Shown: positions 34,351 through 45,958 of the stretch, piece after piece
How positions within the stretch are numbered: position 1 is the stretch's first letter
How the letters are laid out: the number at the start of each line of letters is the position of its first letter
Origin: Echinarachnius parma
Taxonomy: Eukaryota > Echinodermata > Echinoidea > Clypeasteroida > Echinarachniidae
Direction: 5' to 3'
DNA length: 64,000 nucleotides
NCBI GenBank assembly: GCA_037951105.1
Contig: JBAMJV010007664.1
Span: 47,752-111,751, forward strand
Notes under the pieces: generated by a model
What the model was told of the DNA's origin: nothing
What the model saw: the letters and a program-made list of their open reading frames with translations, nothing else
Databases searched by the model: none
Translations under genes and position numbers: made by a program

Positions 34351-34782
34351 TTTAAGGGGACCACCAGGCAAAGAACAACACATAATTATATGTTTTGGTA
34401 CCGTTTTGTGATATCGAATAGATACCCAACATTTTGCAAGGGGTTGTGTAATTCATAAACAATGCAATTAATTACCACCAAAAGTTTATGGAACCATTAT
34501 TATTTCATGGTTCCGTATGCACCAAACATTTGTGGGTGCCCCAATTCTATTCAGGAGACAATAGAATCCCGGACGATTTGTTCGCTCTGGACAAAGTAGT
34601 CTTCGTACATGCAGACCCATGAACGCATGCTTTAGAATGGTGATGCGTTTTCCAATATTTTTTTTTTTTGATGGAAACATATTTTTCTGAACTTGTTAAT
34701 GGAATGGACTACTAAAGATGTTACCTTTTATTTAATAATATTAATATATAATAATATTATTTTTGGGTGGTGGTACCCTTTA
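34351..34782 (+). mobile_element. TTAA-type MITE family R, copy a
   Basis: TTAAGGGGACCACCAGGCAA to GGGTGGTGGTACCCTTTAA, 432 bp. Copies b (35056) and c (38956) share ACAACACATAATTATATGTT-like and TTCTATTCxxGxGACAATxGAAT pieces. Confidence 0.8.
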
Positions 34783-35170
34783 ATTCAGATAGAAATGTCT
34801 TCAAAATCATAATTATTGCCAATATCAGTAGAACATTCTTAATATAATAAAATCACTATAACAAAATTTAAAAAACAAATTTGGAAGGCAATGATTTTTG
34901 GGTTATTACCTACTTTACATGAATGCCAATACAACTAGATAGCTTAGTATATTTGTAGACTTGTTTATAAATTTGTATGTACACATTGTACACGAACAAT
35001 CAAAAGGAAAGAATCATGTATCACAACATTTTGTAACCAGGATTCAAGATTATCTTTAAAGGGAACACCACCAAAATATTATATTCTTATACATGAAATG
35101 CAATTTAGTTTTAGTAGTCCATTCTACCGACAAGTTCAGAAAATTGGTTTCCAGACAAATTATGTACCGT

Positions 35171-36349
35171 ATTTGTCGGTGTATTACCCGCACCTTTTTT
35201 CTCCAAAAAAAGGTCCAAAATGGGGGGAGCGGTTAATACACGGAGATAGGAAAATTGTACACGCAAATTGCCTAGCCAGCGCCGGGCCCTAATACGATGC
35301 GGTTAATACACAGAGATAAGATTCACAAGTGACCAAAGTCCACCTCAGCAAGGCATTGATACTCATACAATGCACGGAAAATACAAGCATATTCCCCCCA
35401 AAACAAGTCATGCAGTGTCTTTTATGTTTCTCTTTTACCTCTTCCTAAATATTGCTCGTTGTTGCTGCGAAAGCGGCTTGGAAGATTCACGATCATTGCT
35501 TCGATCTTAGTACGAATCCTAACATGCACCCACGCGACTGGCCGAGCAGGCGGGGATTCTCTTTCCCGACAAGACCCCCCGGCTGCCGATGCTCCGATAC
35601 AGCCCGCCATATCACTCGTATACTTTGCGTGCAGGTTATCGGGTCTATTTTGTTACGCGAGATCCATCCGCCGGGGAATTCCCCAATTCCCGGCGGATGG
35701 ATCTCGCGTAACAAAATAGACCCATAACCTTCACGCAAAGTATATGAGTGATATGGCGGGCTGTATCTGAGCATTAGTTTAGTACCGATAGAGGGCGGAC
35801 TGGATGTCAACGTTTAAGAATCGTTTCATCCATGTGCAGTATTACGTACATGTGTAGTATGGGGTAGCTACGACGATCGTATGCCATATTACTCGCTATT
35901 ATTACTTACTATTTCTGAAACAGTTTTCAAGAGTAGATTCAACATAATTTGAACTAGAAAGAAGGAATAACATTAAGGTACAGTTTTTTTTGAATCTCCG
36001 ATCTGATTGTTTTATTGGTGAAATCTTTGTTTTGTTGTCTAACGTTTTATGTAGTCCCATGTGTAGTGATCCGTGTGGCAAATTCAACAGAAGTTATAGA
36101 TTCTTCTGCTGTGAAGAAGGCCTGATAATTTTCTTTATTTACTTCGGAGACTTCAGTAAATAAAACAAAATTCATAGGCAAAAATTCTCTGATAGATAAG
36201 CTATTTTTGGTACCTTTCCTAAGAAAATGCTGACCATCTAAAGACTAAAAATCAAGAATTATACTATCAAATTTTTTTTTTTTTCATGGAAAAACGGCCA
36301 AAGTTGGGGGTGCGGTTAATACATCGGAGCGGGTAATACACCGACAAAT
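35171..36349. mobile_element. Element P (ATTTGTCGGTGTATTACCCGC ends)
   Basis: Left ATTTGTCGGTGTATTACCCG, inverse right CGGGTAATACACCGACAAAT. Inner flanks repeat GCGGTTAATACA(C/T) on both sides. A 183-bp near-perfect palindrome sits in the middle. No transposase. Confidence 0.8.
35591..35773. repeat. 183-bp near-perfect palindrome inside P
   Basis: Arms GATACAGCCCGCCATATCAC and inverse, then TTTTGTTACGCGAGATCCAT, meet at GGGGAATTCCCC-like centre near 35682. Only a few mismatches. Confidence 0.9.
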
Positions 36350-36674
36350 ATGTTAATTTGAAAATCCATCACGATACTATAGTAATTGTTCACTGGTATG
36401 CAGACAAAGACTAGTCCATTGTCTAGGACGTACGCTTCTACTGTGCTTCTATTGTCTCCAAATGTACGCGGGTATACTATAGAATTGGCGCACTCGTAAA
36501 CATTTGGCGCTTACTAACTATCAGCCCTGTTGGTTCCGTGAATATTGGTCATTAATTGCATCTAGTTTATGAATTAGACAACCCTTTGCTAAGTGTTGGA
36601 CAACTATTTAATATCAAACAACTGTACCAAAACATATAACCCTGTGTTGTTCTTTGCATGGTGGTCCCCTTTAA

Positions 36675-37289
36675 CCGATATCAATTTCATGTCATGGATG
36701 GGTAATATGTAAATCATATTTGAGCATGTATGAGTCTATAGATTATAATAATTTATAGTTAGTAGTGGAGTCTTATTACATGCCCATGTCTGTAACAATA
36801 TGACACTCCTGGCATAAATTATACATCAGTTTAACTTTAGATGGCTATGCTTGTAAGATAGTCTGTGAAAATATCATGGTACTCAGACAAAGTTCATATA
36901 TTTAAAAATGCAGAACAAAAAAGACACATGCTTAATAAGACACTAGATGGTCTATATGATTTTGGTAGAGCATATGTGCATGTAGTTAACTGTTCTATGT
37001 GAATGAGAAAAAAAAACAGCTCGGCAACAGAATGCTTTAACCAATTTAATTTTGAGTTTATTATAATAATTTCTAAACAGTAATAGATTGAACATATAGT
37101 GCTGAATACATCAGTTTCGAAATGATGTAGAGACAGGACATCTATTACCCTTGGTGACTGGGTATTGTGCATAATAGTTCACAATTTCAACTCCCCAGAG
37201 AGCATACTTGATAAAAAAGTACATATAAATTATGTGTACAAACCTTGTATTTTACTGAGTGACAGTACCACTAGTGTAGGACGACCGGC
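36675..37289. other. Unique sequence
   Basis: No feature recognised; AT-rich. Confidence 0.35.
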
Positions 37290-37905
37290 TCGCTAGAAGA
37301 TTCCCTCTACAATCTCAGCCAAAGCTCTGCTAGAGCAGTACTACCAAGATATGGTGCTCCTCGATGAACCTGCAAAATATTGACAACAATTTACACAAAT
37401 TTACAAATAGTTTCTCTAGTCAAATTCGCACAAGTTGGTAATATAATAGCTGTTTGACGGAGACTGCTTTGGTAGGGCAGCACTGCAGAAATGTGGTGCT
37501 ACTCTATGAACCTGCAAAATATTGACACATATTTCCAAACATTTAAAATAGTTTCTCTCTCTAAATACATTTAAGTGTAAAATGTGCACATTTTATGCCA
37601 TTGATGATGGGCTTTTGAAGGGAACTGCTTTGTAGAGCAGCACTGTAGGCTGCTCCTTAATGAACCTGAAAAAAAAAATGCAAAAATGTACACAAATTGT
37701 AAATACTTTCTCTCTCTGGATGCATTTAATTGTAAAACTTGCATGTTATGCTGTCGGTAATAGCATTATGAAGGCTCAGACTGTTTTGGTAGGGCAGCAC
37801 TGCAGAAATGTGGTGACTATATTTTCTATATGGAAATGTAAAATTTTCACATGTTATGCTGCTTGTAAAATTAGCCTTTGGACTTATACTGTTTAACCAA
37901 CATTA
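37290..37905 (-). repeat. ~160-bp exon-like tandem array, four units
   Basis: Units at about 37300, 37465, 37625 and 37785 share (G/A)CAGCACTGCAGAAATGTGGT-like cores and TGAACCTGCAAAATATTGAC. Read on the - strand, the first three units have an acceptor-like TATTTTGCAG or TTTTTTCAG followed by GTTCAT. The 37.3 kb unit then reads VHRGAPYLGSTALAELWLRL and a stop. On the + strand two units alternatively read ALxxQxxxxxVLLxEPAKY and stop. I cannot tell which strand, if either, is coding, nor name a gene. Confidence 0.5.
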
Positions 37906-38689
37906 TTTTGAGTACACGAAAAGGAGGTTTAAAGCCCTTTTTTTCTTTTCAGGCAAGCTCTTCGATGGCATTTTCTTTCATATAAGACAATAATCTTTCA
38001 ACATTTGAAATGTTGCCAGCAAAATGTGGACAGGATCTTTAAATGGGGCTTGTTTATGATTTTAAAGTTTATTGAAGGACAAGCTGATGGTAATGAAATT
38101 TAATTTGATTGTTTCCCTTTGATACCCTTGATTTTATTACGGCATTCCAGGGAAGAACTTTGAAATGGTTTTTATGTTGGGAGTTATTTTGAAATTGAGT
38201 ACAATTTGTCAAAAAAGGCAATAAAAAATATTATTCAGAAAGTACATGCACATGTAATATGTGAATCTCCGGGCCAGTGCTAATGTCGAGTCCTGATATG
38301 AAATGGCCTTCACTCAACACCGAGGAAAACAGGTTCCCATATCACAGGAATTTTCACCCAAGAAAAGTTTGCACAGTGAATGGATTAAATATCAAAATTG
38401 TCAATAATGTGGCATTTTATGTGTAAAAATGTCACCTTGTCAAATATTTACTATATTTTCAGGATGTTCAAATGTACATGATTACAATAATTATGACAAT
38501 GTAAGCAAATAACACTTGAACTTTTAGTTCATTACTCTGCAATATGACAATAATTTTTTGTTAGCAAATTATCATCTTCGGAGATTTATCAAGCATGGTG
38601 TTGGACTACAAATATGGAATAATATTCCCCTTGAATTCAAGTCTCTAGCCTAGAGTCAATCTGTTTATATTCAATTACAATTATGCAGG
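37906..38689. other. Unique AT-rich sequence
   Basis: No feature recognised. Confidence 0.35.
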
Positions 38690-38842
38690 CCTGTAGCCAG
38701 GGGGGGTTCGTTGGGTGGGTATCCCCACCCCCCCCCCCCCCCCCCCCAATTTAGAAAGGTCCACTTTCATCGGACTTGCCACGATCGGTATCGGGCCACT
38801 TTTGTAAATTACGCACCCCCCTCCTCCTGGCTACGGGCCTGA
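38690..38842. mobile_element. Short C-rich MITE
   Basis: Ends CAGGCCTGTAGCCAGG and CCTGGCTACGGGCCTG are inverted, and ATTATG occurs immediately outside on both sides. It contains a ~22-base C-run. Confidence 0.7.
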
Positions 38843-38955
38843 TTATGTTTTTATATCATGTCATTAATATAACCTATGTTTTGTTTTTTATATCAATGAT
38901 AATAATCTTTATAATTTATGTACTTTATGTATTTGATGTATGTTATAATGAGTGT

Positions 38956-39295
38956 TAAAGAGGGCCACCAGGCAAAGAACAACACATAATTATATGTTTC
39001 GGTACCGTGGTGTGACATCAAATAGATGCCCAACATTTTTGCAAAGGGTTGTGTAATTCATAAACAATGCAATTAATTACCACTACCTACGGAACCATTG
39101 TGGCCTTATGGTTCCGAATTGGCCCAAACGTTTGCGAGTGCGGCAATTCTATTCAAGCGTACGTTTGGAGACAATGGAATCACTGACGATACGTTTGTCC
39201 TAGACAAAAGGAAGTCTTTGTATGCAGACCCATAAACACATATTGGTCTTTTTGTTTTTGTGCACCACTGTTGTGGAACAATATGCCCTTTAACC
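38956..39295 (+). mobile_element. MITE family R, copy c
   Basis: TTAAAGAGGGCCACCAGGCA to ATATGCCCTTTAA. The left ~300 bp matches copy a closely; the right end is shortened. Confidence 0.75.
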
Positions 39296-39662
39296 CTAGG
39301 TGTTCATTTGAATAGTTTAACTAGATTGACGGTGCACAATAAGTGCTATAGCAGCTATGTTATTATTATTATTTTTAAATTTTTAAAATGTAATGATATC
39401 ATGTCACTTTGGTCTAGAGTTACAACCATGTAGCATGTCAAGTTTTGACTGCTGAATATTTGTTTTACTATAATTTATTGTTCAGATCTGTCAATAAATT
39501 TTGCTCTAAAATAGTTTAAATATTAATACAACAGTTTTGCAGAAAAAATAATGCCCATTGGTTATAGGCAAAGGACAATTGTTTTATTTACTAGGTAATC
39601 TTTATACTGCATGATACAGCAACTCTTGCCCGTAACCAAACTTCTATGGACTGCAATCATTT

Positions 39663-40391
39663 TTAACCCTAACCAGGCCGACTTTTCGCGCGATAATTCC
39701 GCGACGCGCGCAGGTATTGCCGCGCGACTTCATGAGTTTTTTCATTGAAGTCTTGCGCAACTTTTGAGACCAAATTTGCGACGACCGGGTATACCGTTCT
39801 AAAGTCACGTGACCTTTTGTAAGTGAGCGTCGGCCCGAAAATCGCTTAATTATGTGATTTGTGTACAAATCCTATGGAAGTTTATTATTTCATAGAATAG
39901 ACAAAACCTTCATTATTTTTCATTCTAATCACTGCAATCATTTAATTTTGGGCTAAAAATTGTTGGATAATGGTCAATAATTTATTCCATGAAAAAAACA
40001 ATAAAAAACAAAAGTAAAAAAACAAAGAAATACATAAGAAATTCCAAAAACAAAGAAATACATAAGAAAAATTTTGGCTGTCGCAATTTTTAATGTTCAA
40101 AACCTGTTAATTAAGTCATAAAGAATATTCATGCACAAAATTAGCATATTCTGAGCAATGTTTAGTGATTTACAGACAAAAAGGGGATTTTTGCATAAAT
40201 TTGCATAATTAGTTAAAATTTGATTATTTTCAAAAAAATAATGATGCAATCTTGTAGATTATGTTGCAAGCTATCTGCGTGCCAAATTGTGTGGCGGCCG
40301 CGCGTTCGACGGCGAGATCTCAGGGGGGTTGGAATCCACCACCCCCCCCGGCCAGAGCATAGCCAAAATAACCCGGCCTGGTTAGGGTTAA
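39663..40391. mobile_element. TTAACCC-type element W (piggyBac-like ends)
   Basis: TTAACCCTAACCAGGCC and GGCCTGGTTAGGGTTAA are perfect inverted ends with TTAA target. TTAA|CCC is the piggyBac arrangement. 729 bp, with subterminal CGCGCG-rich blocks at both ends, no transposase. Confidence 0.75.
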
Positions 40392-41259
40392 GCACATTCT
40401 GAGGGACCATTTTCTATCTAGATCCATCTATCAGGCCATAGTTCATCCAGAAGTTGGACAAAGCCCTCCTCATGACATTTCCATTCTCTTCTTTCTCTAC
40501 CTATCCTGGGCCATGTAGCCGTTCCCATGTACATGTATGATGTTATTTCATCTCTCCATCTTTCCTTTTGCCTTCCTCTTCTTCTCTTTCCCTTCCTTGG
40601 TTGCCATTCTGTAAAACAATATGTCCATCTATTATCCCGAAGTCTTGCCACATGCCCAGCCCATCTCAATTTTGATTCTCTTACTTTCTCCATAATGTCT
40701 TTAACCTTTGTTTTCTGTCTTATGACTTTGTGATTAATTTGTCTCTCAAGGATAAATGCAAAATTTTTCTCTGATGCTGTAACCGATCATCGGATCGGCA
40801 TGCCGATCCCGATCCGATCATGGTTGATCGGCTCGTTTTTGCCGATTTCCGATCATGCAGAAAAAATCGGAAGATCAGAAAGAAAAAAAAGAAAGAAACA
40901 AAATTTTTTTTTTTATTTTCTTTGGAAAATAATCCCAAAAAACATATTTCGGGAAAATAAATGAATACCAAACCAACATATGCATATGAATAAGCCAAGG
41001 TTATCTTGTATGTGTATGCTTTCATTTCAAACTGATTACCTCTCCTTTTACAAAATTACTCGCTGCGATTCTGAAAGGTTACGCCAAATTAATCACATGG
41101 GACTAAGCTCAGAATCGCCGCGAGTAATTTTGTAAAAGAAGAGGTAATCAGTTTGAAATGAAAGCATACCCATACAAGATAACCTTGGGCTTATTCGTAT
41201 GGATATATGTTGCTTTGGTATTCATTTATATTCCCAAAATATGTTTTTGGGGATCATTT

Positions 41260-41291
<32 letters not shown>

Positions 41292-41440
41292 TACCGATCC
41301 GTTCCGATTTTCATCGATCGATTCTTACCGATCAGATCAAACGATCCGATCATCAAGGTCAGTTACAGCACTATTTTTCTCTCCATAGCTCGTTGAGTTG
41401 TCACAAGCTTCATTTTAGTTTCTACTAATACTACCGCTTG
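40392..41440 (-). pseudogene. LINE reverse-transcriptase C-terminus, split by D2
   Basis: On the - strand, 40418-40760 encodes INHKVIRQKTKVKDIMEKVR, SKLRWAGHVARLRDNRW, TEWQPRKGKRRRGRQKERWR and an EWKCHEEGFVQ end. Across D2, 41382-41430 supplies ETKMKLVTTQRAMERKI. This is the well-known tail of RTE-type endonuclease/reverse-transcriptase ORFs. 5'-truncated; the upstream part does not continue past about 41440. Confidence 0.85.
40772..41373. mobile_element. hAT-like hairpin element D2 with 8-bp target duplication
   Basis: Second copy of D: ends TGATGCTGTAAC and GTTACAGCACTA, flanked by TTTTTCTC at 40764-40771 and 41374-41381. The inverted arms match D1 (GACTAAGCTCAGAATC, GTAATCAGTTTGAAATGAAA). 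Inserted in the LINE fragment. Confidence 0.9.
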
Positions 41441-41756
41441 TAAGCTGAATTTCCCATCTTCCTTTCTTCTGACATTGCTACTTTGACTATACAGTTTGAG
41501 TTTTACATTTCAAGGGTTAATGTGAGTCATGTTAAATACATTGCATTTTTAGTACACTGTAAGGACAGGCGATTGGTGCATAGAATGAGTTTTTTTTTCT
41601 AGTCTGAAAAGTTTGTGCTTGTATCGGAACATTTGTAACTTTGTATGGTGTGTAAACAAATATGTCTGAATGATAAATGTTACACGTCTCATACAAATTA
41701 CAAAATCAAAAGAGATGATTATAAATGATTTTTTTACTTGCCGCATGTATGATCAG

Positions 41757-43120
41757 GCTACCAAATATGGCCCGTGCTGTAATATGGCCCCCCCCCCCAC
41801 ACCCCCCCCCCCACACCCCCCACACCCCCCCCCCCCCCCCACACCCCCCCCCCCCCCCCGTTTATCAGCTGATTAAGCGCATTAACAAAGAAAATTTCGC
41901 TCAGTGAACTTCATTTGCTTATCTATTTTTCTTTGTGGTAAGCGCAATAAGACTCATCGCGCAAGCAAAAAATCATCTTCTGCGCGCTCATAGTCAAGAG
42001 TGTAGGCCTACAAATGAATGGGAATTTGTTTGCACAGGGGAATAAATGACATGGTTTCAGAATTGGCTCAGATTTGGCAGATTTATCACGTTGATACAAA
42101 TGTTTTGTGGATAAATTAAATCTTCAGGATTTTAAGAACACTTTGATGGCACTTTCATTGGAAAAAGTTTTTTTTTTTTCAAAGAAAACAGACTTTAAAA
42201 AGGGGGGCCATATTACAGCAACCTCTTTCAATGTGATTTTTTTTGCGCAATGAAATGAAAATCGCCATTACGGGACAATTACTACCGCAGTCGGCAGATA
42301 AGGTATGGCATTATTTTCATATTCATTTGAAGTTCATTCTTTACGAATTTTGTGTTTTTTACTAACTTAGCACATAGCCAGCGAGCGGTACCTTTCGCGA
42401 ACGATAATGTATGCATGACGTCATTGATCGCGTGCGCACGCATCTCATTACGAGACTTGGCTGGCTTCTGGGTCGATTATGCATGCCATGAAAATGTGGT
42501 ATCGGAGCGGTATCGGACTGGACATAGCACAGGGTTTACCCTTTTCGCTGCATTCTCTTCCCACAATTCATTTCGATGCTTACGTCATTGGCTTTCTGAA
42601 CGCCCATTCTACACGTTGATACCAAATTCGATACGCGACTCTTTGGACAAAATCTTGTGAAAGAAGGTCTTTTTCACCTGCTGTTTTTCGCCAAAATGGA
42701 TTTTGAGCTATTCGGGATGCCGTTTATAAGGTAAGTTTTTGATATTTCGAAAATTTTGTATGTGAATGATGATAATTTATCTGAATTCTACATACTTTTA
42801 TCGATCGTTTCATACCTTTTTTCTTGTGTGCGAGTGTTGATAAAGTTGTTGACATGGACATTATGCATGGTTTTGCAGTCCCGATATACATTAGCTATCG
42901 TCGTACTTTTTTGTGCATGCACAGTGGAGCGCTCTGGCACGTGTGCGTGGGGCGAGCCTCATAAATATTCATATGATTTTCATGCGCAAGCGCACTTCGG
43001 CTGTACCGGCGCTCGGCGAAGCGATATAATGGGAATACACGATGAATGGGACAGCGGGCTATGTGCTTAGTTTTTCAGATATCGGTTGTTAAAAATTAGG
43101 GGGGCCATATTCGGACACCG
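41757..43120. mobile_element. Candidate element S bounded by ATATGGCCC motifs
   Basis: AATATGGCCC occurs at 41764 and 41781 and the inverse GGGGGGCCATATT at 42205 and 43098, around GC-richer DNA. 41789-41862 is almost pure C with isolated A (CACACCCCC). A 102-codon open frame at 42352 has no family resemblance. Confidence 0.4.
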
Positions 43121-44298
43121 CATCATACATGTGACCCGACGCTTTTTCTATTCAATGCCAGGCAATGGAATGGGTCGCCGTCACAGAGAAACACCGATGT
43201 TCGTAGTTAGTAAATAATAAACTTTTCAAAAGGGAATATTCTTTCTCATGTGCATTTCCTTGTATTTGTATCCCCATGTTTCCTCGTGGATAAAAAAAAG
43301 TTTCACAGCACACGTCTTCATCCCAAAATGTAATCATTTTAACTTTAAGGATATCAAAAAGTGCAGAATTAAAGTAAATTGTAATATTACTAGTTTGGGT
43401 CCTCCTGTATGCAGCATAAAATAAATGAAAATTAATTTTAAATGCACATAATCGCGTGACATGCAGATCAATTGGTGAACCATCAATCACACAGCACAGT
43501 TTGCACATCTCACTACGAAACCGTGTCGGAATTCGAATACGGCTCCAAACAGTTTTCAGTCCGTAGCCAAGGGAATCTTATTTAAGCTTGAGATAGCAAC
43601 ATTAAATCAAAACAAATTTTAAAATGTAACAGTTCGTGCATTTTCTAAACATTTAATGGAACATAAAATACAAAGCGTGGTGATTACCTCTGAAAGTCCG
43701 CAGAATATTGGTGACTTTTTCGTCGAGGACCAATGGATTCAGTCGCAGGAGGAACCTAACCGGAAGTGAATGCAATGACTAACATATTTTCAGTGACTTA
43801 GGCGTTCTATATAAAGTAAACTTCAGATACCAAATAGTCGTAAATACATTTTTTTTTTAAAGGGGCTTTATCGGCCAATTGGTCATCTTTGACATTGTTT
43901 TAAAAATGATGTGTCATCAATATTACCCAAATTACTTCACGCATTCGTGACCATGACGCCACTTTGGAAGGCATGTCAAAAATGCCAGTTTCCAAGTTGG
44001 ACTCAACTCACCCATGTTATTTTTTGTTTTGTTTATTATAATGCATCAATAATCTTCTTAACGGAGAAGACATTACCTACGAAACATCCCCATCCACCAG
44101 AACTAAGGAGAAGCTAAGTTCAAAGACTAGACCCCCGTCACACATTTAAACAAGTTTGCCCCTTGCCCCATATAGACATACGGCTCTGGCCCCTTGATTC
44201 CCCGGTTCCCCCGCCTCAGCTCCCAATGCCCCTCCGATCCCCATCCTATTTAGATAAAAATGTAGTCACGAACTCTGTCTGCAAGATTCGCCAAATTT
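43121..44298. other. No gene seen
   Basis: Mixed unique sequence. Open frames of ~120 codons on the - strand at 43150-43510 show no homology I recognise. Confidence 0.35.
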
Positions 44299-44300
44299 TT

Positions 44301-44372
44301 ATTAATTTAATCACGATGAGAAGAATATAATGAATACGGATATTATATTCTTCTCATCGTGATTAAATTAAT
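44301..44372. repeat. Perfect 30-bp inverted repeat
   Basis: ATTAATTTAATCACGATGAG and continuation are exactly inverted about a 12-base loop at 44331-44342. Confidence 0.9.
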
Positions 44373-44564
44373 AACTTCCTTTATCACTACCCTTAACCGT
44401 AAAAGAAAAACACTCTCAGACCGCATCGGCTCATTTAGCTCATTAAAAAAAAGGCAATTACTACAGTATCTCTCATAAAGAATGGTATATACAGTCAGGA
44501 GAAAAATTATTAAAATATGAAAGTATGAACAAATTTTACCGGGTTATTTGGTGTCATATATTAT

Positions 44565-44690
44565 GATCCGCTGAAGGAAAAAGGGCCAAACAAATGGCAT
44601 CTGAAAGCACAACTCTTCCCTTTAATATATTAAAGGGAAGAGTTGTGCTTTCAGATGCCATTTGTTTGGCCCTTTTCCCTTCAGCGGATC
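44565..44690. repeat. 126-bp near-perfect palindrome
   Basis: Arms GATCCGCTGAAGG..GGCCAAACAAATGGCATC..CACAACTCTTCCC meet at TTTAATATATTAAA. It ends five bases before MITE C2. Confidence 0.9.
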
Positions 44691-44695
44691 TTGAC

Positions 44696-45400
44696 TTAAA
44701 GGTAGTGTTGAGTTTTTTTTTGTGAGATAATAAAAAACTGACTGTCAAATTAGAAAGAACATGCAATTTTAATGACAGAATAAACTTTATTTGATCAAAA
44801 TCGGTTCAGAAACGGCTGAAATATCCATAAATATATTTTTATTCAAAATTTTCTTCACCGGCAACCACCGGGCGATATTTAGACTTTTTAGAAAAATTTC
44901 AAAAAATGCTCGAAGACTATTTTGAAAAAAATCAGAATAGGTTTTTAAAAAGTCGTTGATGATATCTCTTATCAGTGGCGTAGCGTGGTCGGACTGATTG
45001 GGGGGGCACACAAATTATTGGGGGGGGGGGGGGGGGCACACCTTATGTATTTCTTTGTTTTTTCAAAAAATGGCCCCTTATGTTTTCTATTGTTTTTTCG
45101 AAATTATTGGGGGGGCACGTGCCCCCCGTGCCCCCCCGTAGATACGCCACTGTCTCTTATGGAATCATTATTTTAACAAACATTAAATGCACACTTTTGT
45201 ATATGAAAAAATGCTAAAACCAATGATTTGTTTTTAAATAGCGCTCTCTTGAGTTGTAACGGCTCTTTTTTTTTATGATAACAGGGGTTTTACGGTAGTC
45301 GTTTGTAATTGTGTATACTTTTCGAGCATGGAAGTCATAAGCTATTACTTTGTACCGTAATGTTGCAAGTTTTGGTTACAATACTCATCTATCCCTTCAA
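44696..45400 (+). mobile_element. MITE family C copy 2, interrupted by E
   Basis: TTAAAGGTAGTGTTGAG start, ATCTATCCCTTCAA end, with the family landmarks. It abuts copy 3 directly. Confidence 0.8.
44973..45152. mobile_element. hAT-type MITE E with 8-bp target duplication
   Basis: 180 bp, CAGTGGCGTAGC to GATACGCCACTG, flanked by TCTCTTAT on both sides (44965-44972, 45153-45160). CAGTG ends plus 8-bp duplication are the hAT signature. The interior is nearly all TTGGGGGGGCAC-type repeats. Degraded relatives appear near 12005 and 53265. Confidence 0.9.
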
Positions 45401-45885
45401 TGGGGTAGTAATCGGTAAGGCTGAGCTTTAGTAAGAAATACCTGCACAATAACATTTCAAACTAATAGTTATCCCGAAATGTATAGAAAATTACAAACGA
45501 CTAAGTAAAAAGCCTGTTATCATTCAAAAAGAGCCATTCAAAGACAAGAGGGCGCTCACTAAAAAAACATTAGTTTCAACCATTTTCATATAAAAGTATG
45601 CATGTGAGGTTTTGTTAAAATAATGATTAAATAGAGAGATCATCAACAATGAAAAAAATTTAGATTTAAAACAAATTATCGAATAAATCTGGCGCCCAGA
45701 TTTATTCCGATTGGATATATTTATTGATATTTCAGCCGTTTCTGAACCGATTTTGATCAAATAAAGTTTATTCTGTCATTAAAATTGTATGCTCTTTCAA
45801 ATTTGACACTCAGTCTTTCATTATCTCACTAACAATTATCTCATGCAGCGCCCTCTATACCAAAACTGAACTATGCCTGTAAAGT
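45398..45885 (-). mobile_element. MITE family C copy 3
   Basis: Shares the GGTAAGGCTGAxCTTTAGTA start and ACCGATTTTGATCAAATAAA with copy 5; the ends are worn. Confidence 0.75.
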
Positions 45886-45958
45886 GTCTAACTCCACGAA
45901 AATTACTTGGAGCTTCCTCGTTTCTCTTCATACCGTGTTGTTTAGCTTATGGTAAAGG

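Larger units (their letters stand above)
35056..36674 (-). mobile_element. MITE family R, copy b, interrupted by element P
   Basis: Left TTAAAGGGAACACCACC and right GGTGGTCCCCTTTAA. Removing 35171-36349 leaves a ~440-bp element that aligns with copy a in inverse orientation. Confidence 0.8.

Noticed and set aside
37297-37374. Definite terminal exon on the + strand (ALLEQYYQDMVLLDEPAKY)
   Set aside because: Equally plausible reading exists on the - strand, and other units carry stops; kept only as an exon-like array.
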